Shown in pieces: positions 55,361 to 63,656 of a stretch of DNA of 64,000 bases (position 1 is its first letter; every line of letters starts with the position of its first letter). Under the pieces are notes generated by a model. That model was not told the DNA's origin, did not search any database, and worked only from the letters and a program-made list of their open reading frames with translations. The position numbers and the translations under genes were made by a program. Where the stretch lies: assembly GCF_002939305.1 (NCBI RefSeq), contig NZ_MVDI01000001.1, positions 1,116,001-1,180,000 of the forward strand. Reading direction: 5' to 3'. Source of the DNA: Chroococcidiopsis sp. TS-821. GTDB lineage: Bacteria > Cyanobacteriota > Cyanobacteriia > Cyanobacteriales > Chroococcidiopsidaceae.

Positions 55361-56080
55361 TTATGAATTCCTTGTCAGCGATCGCCAGCGAAAATCTAAC
55401 GTTTCAGTTAACTTTGTTTTTCGATAGAAGCACTGTCCTGATGTGAGGAATCTAAAGGTTCGTCTGAGATATTTCAGTTCCGGTGACTGCGAACACAGTG
55501 AAAGGGACTGAGCATCAGGGTAAGAAATTTTAACAACTAGCTCGTTGAGTTCGTATTGTAGTGGAATTAAACTAATTTCTATGGAATATTTTGTTAAATT
55601 TTTGACCGATAAGATTCTCAGTAGTTCATCCAAAATCTGTAACACAAAGACACTTCGGCTAGGAAGTTCGTCCCGCCACAGTTTTGGCAGTTGTGTTTTG
55701 ATATTTAGCTGAGAGTTTTTAGCTTGCCATGATTCGATAAGAAATTCAATCGCCAAAGGAAGGCTGTGTTCTACATACGGAGGCGCAAGGCGATCGCCCA
55801 AATTTGCTAAAGAATGATGCAGAAATTCAACGCTGTGTATCCACTCGTGTCCAGCAAACGTTTCTGGTTTCTCTGCAATTGAGCGCTCGATACTCCGACG
55901 CATACAGCACGATTCTTGTAGTAAGCTATTTCTAATTCGCTCCGCTTCATCAGCTAGCTTCAGCGATTGACCGTAAGACCACCATTGCAATGCTTTTTGA
56001 GTTCTTAAGTAAGATGTAACGCACCACAGGATACTGATAAAATAAACAAGTAAAACGATATCTTGCTCAATAAAAGTCAC
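55361..56080 (-). CDS. Degenerate histidine kinase-like protein
   Basis: A 239-residue protein: one N-terminal membrane helix (about 8-28), then a helical region (ADEAERIRNSLLQESCCMRR) and a fold that looks like the end of a histidine kinase. Compared with the CHASE2 kinase, the ATP-binding N box is replaced (DELLRILSV where EEALCNVGKH stands), and no DxGxG box is visible. It therefore looks like a pseudokinase or adapter. GTG start at 56080, no strong ribosome site. First gene of the three-gene operon. Such short kinase-like partners are common before CHASE2 operons, by my recollection, but I know no characterised member. Confidence 0.65.
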   Translation of the reverse strand: MTFIEQDIVLLVYFISILWCVTSYLRTQKALQWWSYGQSLKLADEAERIRNSLLQESCCMRRSIERSIAEKPETFAGHEWIHSVEFLHHSLANLGDRLAPPYVEHSLPLAIEFLIESWQAKNSQLNIKTQLPKLWRDELPSRSVFVLQILDELLRILSVKNLTKYSIEISLIPLQYELNELVVKISYPDAQSLSLCSQSPELKYLRRTFRFLTSGQCFYRKTKLTETLDFRWRSLTRNS

Positions 56081-56330
56081 AATTGATACAACACTCTAGA
56101 AAGGAAACATACAAAAGTCGTAAGATGCCATTTTTTATCTTCTACAGACAAATGATTCGTAGATGACTGATGCATCCTTCTAAAGTAATTGAGCAAAGCT
56201 CATATATGCACCGATGGAAAGTGCCAACGTGCATTCATTAATGAGACAACTTAATTGCCTAAATTTGCTGTAACCATTGCACAAAAGTGCAAACTAAGCG
56301 CATAAATCTCTTTATTCTATAGCAGTGAGT

Positions 56331-56759
56331 TTATCTATTCTGATTACCAATATCACGAAGACGATCGCGAATACCTGCAAGTTGTGCTTGAGAATCTACA
56401 GGCGATCGCGGCGCAGGAAGTTCAGTATTAGGCCACATTGGTAAATCATTGCACGGACATGACAACGAAGGAACTCCGATGCTAGGAACTGGAACAGGCA
56501 TACTGCAACGCGCGCAGGAATTCATTTCCCAAGCGGGAGAAAGCAATTGAGCAATCGAATGTTCTGTACCCTCTAAGTAGCATTCACTTAAGTTGGACGA
56601 TCGTAATTGCTGCCAGCAATTTTCAAAATCTTGGCTGTAGCGATCGCCTTGAATAACTAGTTTCGGCTTGATTGCTTGCTGACCGTTGTTGAGTGTAACT
56701 TTTTTACCAAGTTGAAACCAGTAGGCAAGGTATTGTCGTACTTCTTGTTCTGATGCCAT
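56331..56759 (-). CDS. Hypothetical protein with zinc-ribbon-like cysteines
   Basis: A 142-residue soluble protein. The N-terminal 70 residues look folded (EQEVRQYLAYWFQLGKKV, QDFENCWQQLRSSNLSECYL), followed by a cysteine-containing segment (SCARCSMPVPV, LSCPCNDLPMWPN), which may bind a metal, and an acidic helical tail. No family named. ATG 56759. It looks monocistronic. Confidence 0.6.
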   Translation of the reverse strand: MASEQEVRQYLAYWFQLGKKVTLNNGQQAIKPKLVIQGDRYSQDFENCWQQLRSSNLSECYLEGTEHSIAQLLSPAWEMNSCARCSMPVPVPSIGVPSLSCPCNDLPMWPNTELPAPRSPVDSQAQLAGIRDRLRDIGNQNR

Positions 56760-56876
56760 GACAAAAGTAGGGGCGAGGGATTGTATTAATACACCGATTT
56801 ATTACTTAATGGTGACAAATTACTAAGATAGATGACTAGGAAGAAAAGATTAACTTGCTTGTTGTCAAAGCATTCC

Positions 56877-57422
56877 TCAATGTTTGTACGGTGGTAGAGG
56901 AGAACCTAGGGCAGTAAGGTTGAGGACGTAGCCGCCAGTGACTAAGTAAACAACATCGGCGATCGCGGCGATTTGGCGCACTAAATTACCCAAGCGATCG
57001 CGAAAAAGTCTCCCAAGGGGATAAGCTGGGACGATACCCCACCCTGTTTCTTCTGCGACAAGAATGATATCCTTCTCGACGGAGCTTAAAGCTGAGCAGA
57101 AGTTTTGCAGGATATTCTCCCAGTTGTTGTTGTCTTCCTCAAGTAAATTCGCAACCCAAGTACCCAACGAATCAATCAGCAAACAATCATTTTGCGGTGC
57201 GGTAATTGCATCCACTAATTGTACTGGAACTTCCCATGTTACCCAAGTTTCCGGACGGCGCTGGCGGTGTAGGGTAATCCGAGACAGCCATTCAGCATCA
57301 TTAGCGTCAACGATTGCAGTGGCTATATAAACCACTGATTTACCCGTTTGTGTCGCCAGAGTTTCCGCCCATTCACTTTTACCCGATTTAGCAGGTCCTG
57401 TTACTAGAATAACTTTGCTCAA
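56877..57422 (-). CDS. cobU: Adenosylcobinamide kinase/guanylyltransferase
   Basis: Bifunctional cobalamin-biosynthesis enzyme CobU, 181 residues: it phosphorylates adenosylcobinamide and then forms GDP-cobinamide. The P-loop GPAKSGKSEWAE is at 9-20, the guanylylated His lies in ITLHRQRRP near 53, and DSLGTWVANLL, VAEETGWGIVPAYPLGRLFRD and VTGGYVLNL follow the family order. The start is TTG at 57422, supported by AAGGA 8 bases upstream and by lack of any in-frame ATG. Divergent from the next gene; no riboswitch recognised in the 222-base spacer. Confidence 0.93.
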   Translation of the reverse strand: MSKVILVTGPAKSGKSEWAETLATQTGKSVVYIATAIVDANDAEWLSRITLHRQRRPETWVTWEVPVQLVDAITAPQNDCLLIDSLGTWVANLLEEDNNNWENILQNFCSALSSVEKDIILVAEETGWGIVPAYPLGRLFRDRLGNLVRQIAAIADVVYLVTGGYVLNLTALGSPLPPYKH

Positions 57423-57644
57423 CGCGGTAGTCCTTGATAGTGAACTCAGACTTTAAAAGCTACGATTTGATTTTAGGTCTGAAAGGATATCAACGCTTGC
57501 CGTCATTTTTGGTGTTATTTGCTTCTAACCGATAAAATGACCACCAGTATGATTGCTAGAAATGCGATACTCAGAAGAGATTTCTTGACAATCGCATGGC
57601 GCGAATCGAAGATAAATTAGCTGCTGATTCCTCGGATGGAGACT

Positions 57645-58289
57645 ATGAAGCCAAAACTACAAAAGTTAGAGCCAAACCGACACCACGCAAAAATTATCAG
57701 CATTTCCTCTTTGTCTCAGGATGACGCTTCTAGAGATCGCAGCTATTCTTTTAAAATTCACGGCGATCGCACTTCTGCAGACGCGACGCAATCCGATCCA
57801 GAGGAAGCTTACAAAGAACCGCAGTTGCCTGAGTTTACTACCAGCAAGCGCGATCGAAAAACAAGCAATTCAACTTATAAGCGATTCTTACCCAAACCAC
57901 GAATGGATGTGGCGACGTGCAAAGAACAAATTAAGCAGGTTGTACAACAAATTAAAGATCTCTATCACGAAGGACCAATTGTAGATGGGTGGCTTGAGTC
58001 TCGCTACCAATCTTCACCACACGAAGTGACCACTGTCAACTACGTGAAAGCAACTTACAAGTTCGATCAAAATGAAATTACCTGCGAAGCGCCGCGCCCT
58101 GATTACTACCTTTGTGGCGTAGATGAGGTTGGTCAAAAATGGTCTTATCCTTGTCCTATGGAACAATTGCCTAGTGTAAGTATTGCAATCGCCCGTTACC
58201 AAAAATTGCAGTATCTATTAGCACGCAAGCGCTCTTTAGAAGCTTTTTTAAATCGACTTCAAGAACGCGAAAAGAAAATTAAAAATTAG
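57645..58289 (+). CDS. Hypothetical protein, cyanobacterial
   Basis: A 214-residue soluble protein. ATG 57645 is chosen because GGAG sits directly before it; an in-frame ATG at 57636 is the alternative. The first 85 residues are polar and low-complexity; residues about 90-210 look folded with DVATCKEQIKQVVQQIKDLY, IVDGWLESRYQ, PRPDYYLCGVDEVGQKWSYP and a coiled coil at the end (LARKRSLEAFLNRLQEREKK). No domain named. Possibly a conserved cyanobacterial protein without known role. Confidence 0.65.
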   Translation: MKPKLQKLEPNRHHAKIISISSLSQDDASRDRSYSFKIHGDRTSADATQSDPEEAYKEPQLPEFTTSKRDRKTSNSTYKRFLPKPRMDVATCKEQIKQVVQQIKDLYHEGPIVDGWLESRYQSSPHEVTTVNYVKATYKFDQNEITCEAPRPDYYLCGVDEVGQKWSYPCPMEQLPSVSIAIARYQKLQYLLARKRSLEAFLNRLQEREKKIKN

Positions 58290-58326
58290 CTATAGCCTTA
58301 ATTCAAACCTCGTGCATCGAATATGT

Positions 58327-59685
58327 TTACTCATTCATATTGCGATATGTTGCTACTGCTGAAGGTGAAATTCGATTTAAGTAGCGGAAGATCCAATATT
58401 TGAAAACTGCGTCTAGAATTACGGGAAATGTCGCGATAAATAAGAAAATAAAATCGCGGTTTTCTGGTAAACCAAAATGGCGCGATACTGTTCCTAGTAG
58501 GACTTCCCAACCGTGCGTTGAGTGGAATCCTACAAATATATCAGTAAATAGAATAATAATAAAGGCTTTGGCACTATCACTCAATCCATAAACAATATTA
58601 TCCATAAATTCTTTGAGAACTTCAAGCTCTTTTCTGCTGGTAACAATTAACCAGGTAAACGCTCCGACGGACAATAAATCAGCAAAGACATTTTTGATAG
58701 CATTCGCGCTTTCATAACGAAAATGTTCAACAATTTCTCGCACTTTTGCTTGCATTTGTTGCTCTATCTGTTCTGGCGAAAGTACAGCGTCTTCATGTAA
58801 AAGATTTCTAAATTTTAGTTGTTCCTCAAACCTTTGCATTTCTATTAATGCTCTCTCTTCCATTTCAGAATTAAGAAAGATAACAGTTTCCTGGGAGGTA
58901 CGTAAATGATCGATAATGGGACTAATAATTAAGTTTTTTGATATTTGTTGCGTGAGAAAAGGAACTATAATTAATAAAAGAATGAGTCTTATCGAAATGA
59001 ATGTCCTTCTTTGAGAGCGGCGAAAATTTTTGACAACTTCGTCTTCGGCTTTAGGGTCTAATTCAACTTTAAGACGGTTAATAGTACTGAGAATAGAACG
59101 CGGCAAGACGCTTGTAGTTTCTGCTTTTGTTTTCGGTCTTTTATGAGTGCTAACATTCTTAACTACTGCATTAGGAGCAAGCTGCGGTTCTGCACCTGTA
59201 GTTTCAGAATGAATAATAGGAGCTTCACTAGGTACAACAACATTGTTAGGATTTGCAATGGCGTCGGCGTCATACTTAGCAAGAATTTCATCAATAAACC
59301 TGAGTTTTTCTAAAATTCGCGATTGCTGATTTCTTTTTTGGATGGCAAAAGAATCTTTATCGGCAAATGTCCCATCATTTTTAGTAATTTTCGTAATGTT
59401 TTGATAATCAGGATTGATCCAAGAACGACTTGCCCTAAATTCTGTAAGGCGCATTCGGATAGTTTTTAAATGTTTTTTAAGCTCCGATTGAAAATAAGCG
59501 ATCGCACTGCTTCCATAATTCGGATTTGGTGCTATCTTTTGACCATTAAAATGTTCGTCTTCCATTGCCTTAATGAGTAAGGCTGCTTTGTAGGCTTCTT
59601 CTAAGGAGCGCTCTGGTGTATCTAAATACCACTGCTGTGCTTTGACCAAGAACGAGTAAATTTGTTGCGGAATGGACCTTTTCAT
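58327..59685 (-). CDS. pcxA: Proton extrusion protein PcxA (CemA family)
   Basis: Membrane protein of the PcxA/CemA family, needed in cyanobacteria for light-induced proton extrusion and linked CO2 and Na+ balance. From ATG 59685 it has 452 residues: a long N-terminal soluble region (about 1-225) containing YLDTPERSLEEAYKAALLIKAMEDEHF, then four transmembrane helices (LILLLIIVPFLTQQ near 235, three more after about 340) and the C-terminal FPVILDAVFKYWIFRYLNRISPSAVATYR. The upstream TTG at 59694 is less likely. Plasma membrane, monocistronic by appearance. Confidence 0.93.
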   Translation of the reverse strand: MKRSIPQQIYSFLVKAQQWYLDTPERSLEEAYKAALLIKAMEDEHFNGQKIAPNPNYGSSAIAYFQSELKKHLKTIRMRLTEFRASRSWINPDYQNITKITKNDGTFADKDSFAIQKRNQQSRILEKLRFIDEILAKYDADAIANPNNVVVPSEAPIIHSETTGAEPQLAPNAVVKNVSTHKRPKTKAETTSVLPRSILSTINRLKVELDPKAEDEVVKNFRRSQRRTFISIRLILLLIIVPFLTQQISKNLIISPIIDHLRTSQETVIFLNSEMEERALIEMQRFEEQLKFRNLLHEDAVLSPEQIEQQMQAKVREIVEHFRYESANAIKNVFADLLSVGAFTWLIVTSRKELEVLKEFMDNIVYGLSDSAKAFIIILFTDIFVGFHSTHGWEVLLGTVSRHFGLPENRDFIFLFIATFPVILDAVFKYWIFRYLNRISPSAVATYRNMNE

Positions 59686-59772
59686 GGCAGGCAATTATCC
59701 AGCCTTGTATAGTAATTTTTATCAGTCAATCAGTGTACGAGGTATCTTAACAAATCTCCGAGGTAAGAGTTA

Positions 59773-61941
59773 GTGCTTTCAGATTCTGTTTGGATAGAGG
59801 GTTCGAGTCGTAGCGGAAAAACGGCGCGTTTGGTAACGCAGTTTTGTCGATGGGTAGAAAACAATACAAATGAGCAAAAACAAAATAATTCGCGTCAGCA
59901 ACCGCGTCAATTACCAAAACCGCAAAAATACTTAAATAATCAACAAGCCGAGCTAGCCGTGTTATGTTTAGCAGCAAATGACGATAATCGGCGGGAATTG
60001 GTGGAAAGAATCGTTGCTGTCACCGCAGGAAAATATCCCGTACGCGCTAAAACGCCGCTGGGTTTTTTTCAAGATGAGGTAATGTTATTTTGGCCGTTGC
60101 TGATTCAGATCCTCAACTTGAGGGCGCAGTTTCCCGTACGGTTGCGCCCAGAAACCGAACAAGAACTCGCAACACGCTTGTGGCGATCGCACCTCGATAG
60201 CGAAACCATCCGTCGCACTGGCGTGAATGAGTATCGGTTAATTCGTCGGATTCTAGATATTTTACAACTCGCAGCTTACAGCGGAACGCCAATTTCAGAA
60301 ATCGCACCGTTACTAGAACGCGGTTTGAGTGCAAACGCAGAAGTCACAACAACAGGAATCGTCGAAACGCCTTTACTAGAAGCAATGCTACTGCAATGGC
60401 GCAATTGGTGCTTAGAACGCGGATTGCTGACCTATGGCATCATTACTGACCTCTATTATCAGTATCTGTTACACGATAGCAACTATCAACAACATCTTCT
60501 ACGCCGTTATCAAGCGGTACTCGCGGATGATGTCGATGAATACCCAGGAGTAATGCGCGATGTGTTCGACTTTTTGCTCGATCGCAAAGTTATAGGCACG
60601 TTTACGTATAATCCTAATGGCGGAGTCCGTTTAGGATTAGGTGCAGATCCAGAATATATCGCAGGGTTACGCGATCGCTGTCGTGTCGAATTTTTACCGC
60701 AGCCACTTTCAAATTGCGTTGTCAACGCCTTATCGCTACCCGTTACCGAATTACTCGATAACACGACCACAGTCTTGTCGCTACCAAACTTTCAGTCAAT
60801 TCAAACAACCTCTAGAAGAGATTTATTACGAGAAACATCCGAGATTATTACCCAAGCAGTACGATCGGGACAAATTCAACCACAAGAAATCGCGGTGATT
60901 GCACCAGGTTTAGATGCGATCGCGCGGTACACGCTCGTAGAATTGTTGACAAAGCAAGGAATTCCCGTCGCCCCGCTCAACGACCAACGTCCGCTTGTCA
61001 GTTATCCAATGATTCGAGCTTTACTGACGTTATTGAGCTTTGTCTATCCTGGTTTAGGACGCTTAGTAGATCGCAACGCGGTAGCTGAGATGCTGGTGGT
61101 GCTGAGTAGACATCGACAAGAGACATCGCTTGTTCCCAATATTGACTTAGTCCGCGCGGGGCTCATCGCCGATCATTGCTATGAACCGCATCCCGAACAA
61201 CCGAATTTATTACCCGTAACCGCCTACGATCGCTGGGATCGCCTAGGATACGCCGCAACAACGGCTTACGCAGAAATTGTGCAATGGATCGAATTACAGC
61301 GATCGCAACAACAACAGCGATTGCTTCCTAGTCCAATTTCACTATTAGACCGAGCAATTCAGCGGTTTTTGTGGAATGGTAGTAATTTACCCTACGAACA
61401 ATTAGCCGCGCTGCGCGAACTATTAGAAACTGCACAACACTACTGGGAAGTTGACACTCGATTCCGACAAAGTGAAGCGATTGAGACGCCAGCACAGGGA
61501 GCGATCGCGCAATTTGTGCAACTGCTGCAAAGTGGTACGATTACCGCTAATCCCTATCCCGTACGCCCAATTGGTCCAATGAGTCGAGCTGTTACTTTAG
61601 CAACGATCTTCCAATACCGTTCGAGTAGAAAATGTCATCGCTGGCAATTTTGGCTGGATGCGGGTTCGCCGCTGTGGTTGAGTGGGGGTGCGGCGACATT
61701 ATTCAGCGCCCCGTTGTTTCTTCACGATCGCTACGCGCGCGGTTGGACAGCGGAAGATACGCTCACTGCTGATTGGCAAAGATTACACCGCATTTTGCAA
61801 GATTTACTCTCTAGAGTAGAAGAGAAAGTTTATTTATGTCACAGCGATTTAGCCGTAAACGGACAAGAACAAGATGGTCCTTTGCTAGCATTAGTCAATG
61901 CTGCTACACCAATCAACGTTAAAGATTACACCCTCATCTAG
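59773..61941 (+). CDS. Divergent SF1 helicase-like (UvrD/RecB-related) protein
   Basis: A 722-residue protein that begins with a Walker A P-loop IEGSSRSGKTARLVTQF (about 8-24) and has a DEAD-like Walker B VLADDVDEYP near 254. The middle part (DIAVIAPG-like QEIAVIAPGLDAIARYT near 373, then LTLLSFVYPGLGRLV) follows the UvrD-type second RecA half. The late helicase motifs (GRE-type and TRAK-type) are not recognisable; that place reads ATIFQYRSSRKCHRWQFWLD. It may be an ATPase or DNA-repair accessory protein rather than a full helicase. Starts at GTG 59773 behind GAGGTAAGAG. Probably cotranscribed with the next gene. Confidence 0.72.
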   Translation: MLSDSVWIEGSSRSGKTARLVTQFCRWVENNTNEQKQNNSRQQPRQLPKPQKYLNNQQAELAVLCLAANDDNRRELVERIVAVTAGKYPVRAKTPLGFFQDEVMLFWPLLIQILNLRAQFPVRLRPETEQELATRLWRSHLDSETIRRTGVNEYRLIRRILDILQLAAYSGTPISEIAPLLERGLSANAEVTTTGIVETPLLEAMLLQWRNWCLERGLLTYGIITDLYYQYLLHDSNYQQHLLRRYQAVLADDVDEYPGVMRDVFDFLLDRKVIGTFTYNPNGGVRLGLGADPEYIAGLRDRCRVEFLPQPLSNCVVNALSLPVTELLDNTTTVLSLPNFQSIQTTSRRDLLRETSEIITQAVRSGQIQPQEIAVIAPGLDAIARYTLVELLTKQGIPVAPLNDQRPLVSYPMIRALLTLLSFVYPGLGRLVDRNAVAEMLVVLSRHRQETSLVPNIDLVRAGLIADHCYEPHPEQPNLLPVTAYDRWDRLGYAATTAYAEIVQWIELQRSQQQQRLLPSPISLLDRAIQRFLWNGSNLPYEQLAALRELLETAQHYWEVDTRFRQSEAIETPAQGAIAQFVQLLQSGTITANPYPVRPIGPMSRAVTLATIFQYRSSRKCHRWQFWLDAGSPLWLSGGAATLFSAPLFLHDRYARGWTAEDTLTADWQRLHRILQDLLSRVEEKVYLCHSDLAVNGQEQDGPLLALVNAATPINVKDYTLI

Positions 61942-61963
61942 CTTGACGCTTTCACGGAGTCTG

Positions 61964-62536
61964 ATGAATCAACTAGGTAAAAATATTAATGCTGAATTAG
62001 TTGCCGCGTTGTTAATTCACTACAGCTTTGATTTAGGGGGCTATACAAGCAGTGAATTAATCGCTCAATGGTTCGCCAATTACCCTGAAAGATGGGTGCG
62101 TGCTGCGGTGATTGAAGCTTTGTATCGCGGGCGTTACAAAGCAGTTTCTATCGATCAAATTTTAACTGTGTGGCAGCGTCGAGGTGATGCGCTGCATCAT
62201 TTTAACCACGAATTCGAGCGCCTTGTGTGTGCTGACTTACCAGAAACACTCATCAAACAACTCGAATCCGCAGCAGATAAAACAGCCTGCGATGACAAGA
62301 CGCATTGTGTGGCTGAAGCATCTCCCAGTGAAAAGCGATTTTCTGTCACTGTAGTAGATTCTGCTGTAATTCCTCCTACAAGTAGCGCTAATAATAAGGT
62401 GCGATCGCACCAGCGTACTGACTACTCGCCGATTGTACGATTCACTCCCCCAGAAACGACTACCTCAGACTTTTACGCAAAGCTGAAAGCGATTTCTCGC
62501 AGTACCAAAAAGCAATCGGAATCTGAGCAATTGTAA
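61964..62536 (+). CDS. Conserved cyanobacterial protein next to helicase-like gene
   Basis: A 190-residue protein from ATG 61964, chosen because ACGGAG lies 5 bases upstream; the frame is open earlier (61898) and overlaps the helicase-like gene. The N-terminal 95 residues look globular and helical (NAELVAALLIHYSFDLGG, QWFANYPERWVRAAVIEALY, VSIDQILTVWQRRGDALHHF), resembling a winged-helix or DnaD-like arrangement; the C-terminal half is polar and poorly conserved. Spaced 22 bases after the helicase-like gene, so functional pairing is plausible. Confidence 0.65.
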   Translation: MNQLGKNINAELVAALLIHYSFDLGGYTSSELIAQWFANYPERWVRAAVIEALYRGRYKAVSIDQILTVWQRRGDALHHFNHEFERLVCADLPETLIKQLESAADKTACDDKTHCVAEASPSEKRFSVTVVDSAVIPPTSSANNKVRSHQRTDYSPIVRFTPPETTTSDFYAKLKAISRSTKKQSESEQL

Positions 62537-62697
62537 ATGCCCATAACTAAATATCAACTATAGCGATACAAGGAAAAGTGTTGTGTAACACACACACAGC
62601 AGTTGAAGGGACGCTGAGGATGTGGTAGAAGCAATTCTATCACCAAAGGTAGCTTTGCCCGTCAATTTTGTTTGGGTAGCCTTGAAACAGTTAGAGA

Positions 62698-63567
62698 TTA
62701 TATTTGTTGTTGCATCCATCTGCGCGTACCAAAAGACTCGCAAGCAGCAGCAGCAACACGCGCAGCAGCAGCTAAGGCTTCAGCAAAGCTAGTTTGCAAA
62801 ATGTAATGACAAAAAGCCCCGTGAAAGATATCACCAGCTCCTAGGGTGTCAACAGCTTTGATTTTGGGAACTGCGATAGTATTACACTGACCATTCGCTT
62901 GATATTGAATGGGGTTTTCTCCTTGAGTGATGGCAATGTGAGGAATACCAATAGCGCTAAGATAGGCAAATACTTCAGTTGTGTTTTTGCAGCCTGGTGG
63001 ATGAAAATTTGCCGAACATACTGCATAATCGACAAAAGGCAAGACAGTTTCAAATCCAGGTTTCCAACTTCCACCATCAATCACAACAGGGATATGATTC
63101 GCTTTGGCTTGTTGGGCGATCGCGCATCCAATTACCATTTGATGTCCGTCAATTAAGACAATATCTACTCCTTGTAAAATGTCTTGAGGAATGCGATCGC
63201 GCGTGACCTGAGTTTTTACCGCGTTGATGGAAACAACTGCCCTTTCTCCTGTTGCTTCCGTGACAATAATCGAGGATACTGGCGGCGGTTCTACTTGTGT
63301 GGGATTTAAGTCTTCCACTGTAACTTGGTAAGTCTCTAAATCTGCCACAATTGAGTTGCAAAGTGGATGCGAACCTATAACACCTATTAGTTTTGCTTGA
63401 TGCCAATAACTAAACGCAACCGCAGCATTTGTTGCAGGACCACCAGCCGCCACAGTGTAATCAATTGCTACTATTTTTTGATTATTGCGCGGAACAGATT
63501 TTGCTAGATAGATGAAATCGAGCGTTATTAATCCAACAAACAGTCCTACTTGAGATTTCTGACGCAT
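62698..63567 (-). CDS. PfkB-family carbohydrate kinase
   Basis: Sugar kinase of the ribokinase/PfkB family, 289 residues. The substrate-side GGPATNAAVAFSYW near 42-55 and the catalytic anion hole VDTLGAGDIFHGAF near 238-251 (with the base D in GAGD) are intact. A YRL-like N-terminus LFVGLITLDFIYL precedes the lid. The sugar cannot be named from sequence; such kinases in cyanobacteria are often fructose- or ribose-type. ATG 63567. Confidence 0.9.
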   Translation of the reverse strand: MRQKSQVGLFVGLITLDFIYLAKSVPRNNQKIVAIDYTVAAGGPATNAAVAFSYWHQAKLIGVIGSHPLCNSIVADLETYQVTVEDLNPTQVEPPPVSSIIVTEATGERAVVSINAVKTQVTRDRIPQDILQGVDIVLIDGHQMVIGCAIAQQAKANHIPVVIDGGSWKPGFETVLPFVDYAVCSANFHPPGCKNTTEVFAYLSAIGIPHIAITQGENPIQYQANGQCNTIAVPKIKAVDTLGAGDIFHGAFCHYILQTSFAEALAAAARVAAAACESFGTRRWMQQQI

Positions 63568-63574
63568 TTTTAAA

Positions 63575-63656
63575 CCACAAAGGCGCGAAGCGCGCGAAGA
63601 AAGTCAATAGCAACTAGCAACTAACCACTAACAACTAGCCATAAGTATACTGTGGT
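63575..63656. repeat. Low-complexity repeat spacer
   Basis: The spacer has CCACAAAGGCGCGAAGCGCGCGAAG, a common cyanobacterial intergenic motif, and a tandem (GCAACTAGCAACTAACCACTAACAACTAGCC) in about 63605-63640. It separates the kinase from the SLH-domain gene. No ORF is seen. Confidence 0.45.

Noticed and set aside
57423-57644. Cobalamin riboswitch upstream of cobU
   Set aside because: No B12-box-like sequence or matching fold could be recognised in the spacer.
59795-59815. GGGTTCGAGTC, a tRNA T-arm-like string
   Set aside because: It lies inside the coding start of the helicase-like gene and no acceptor, D or anticodon stems fit around it.
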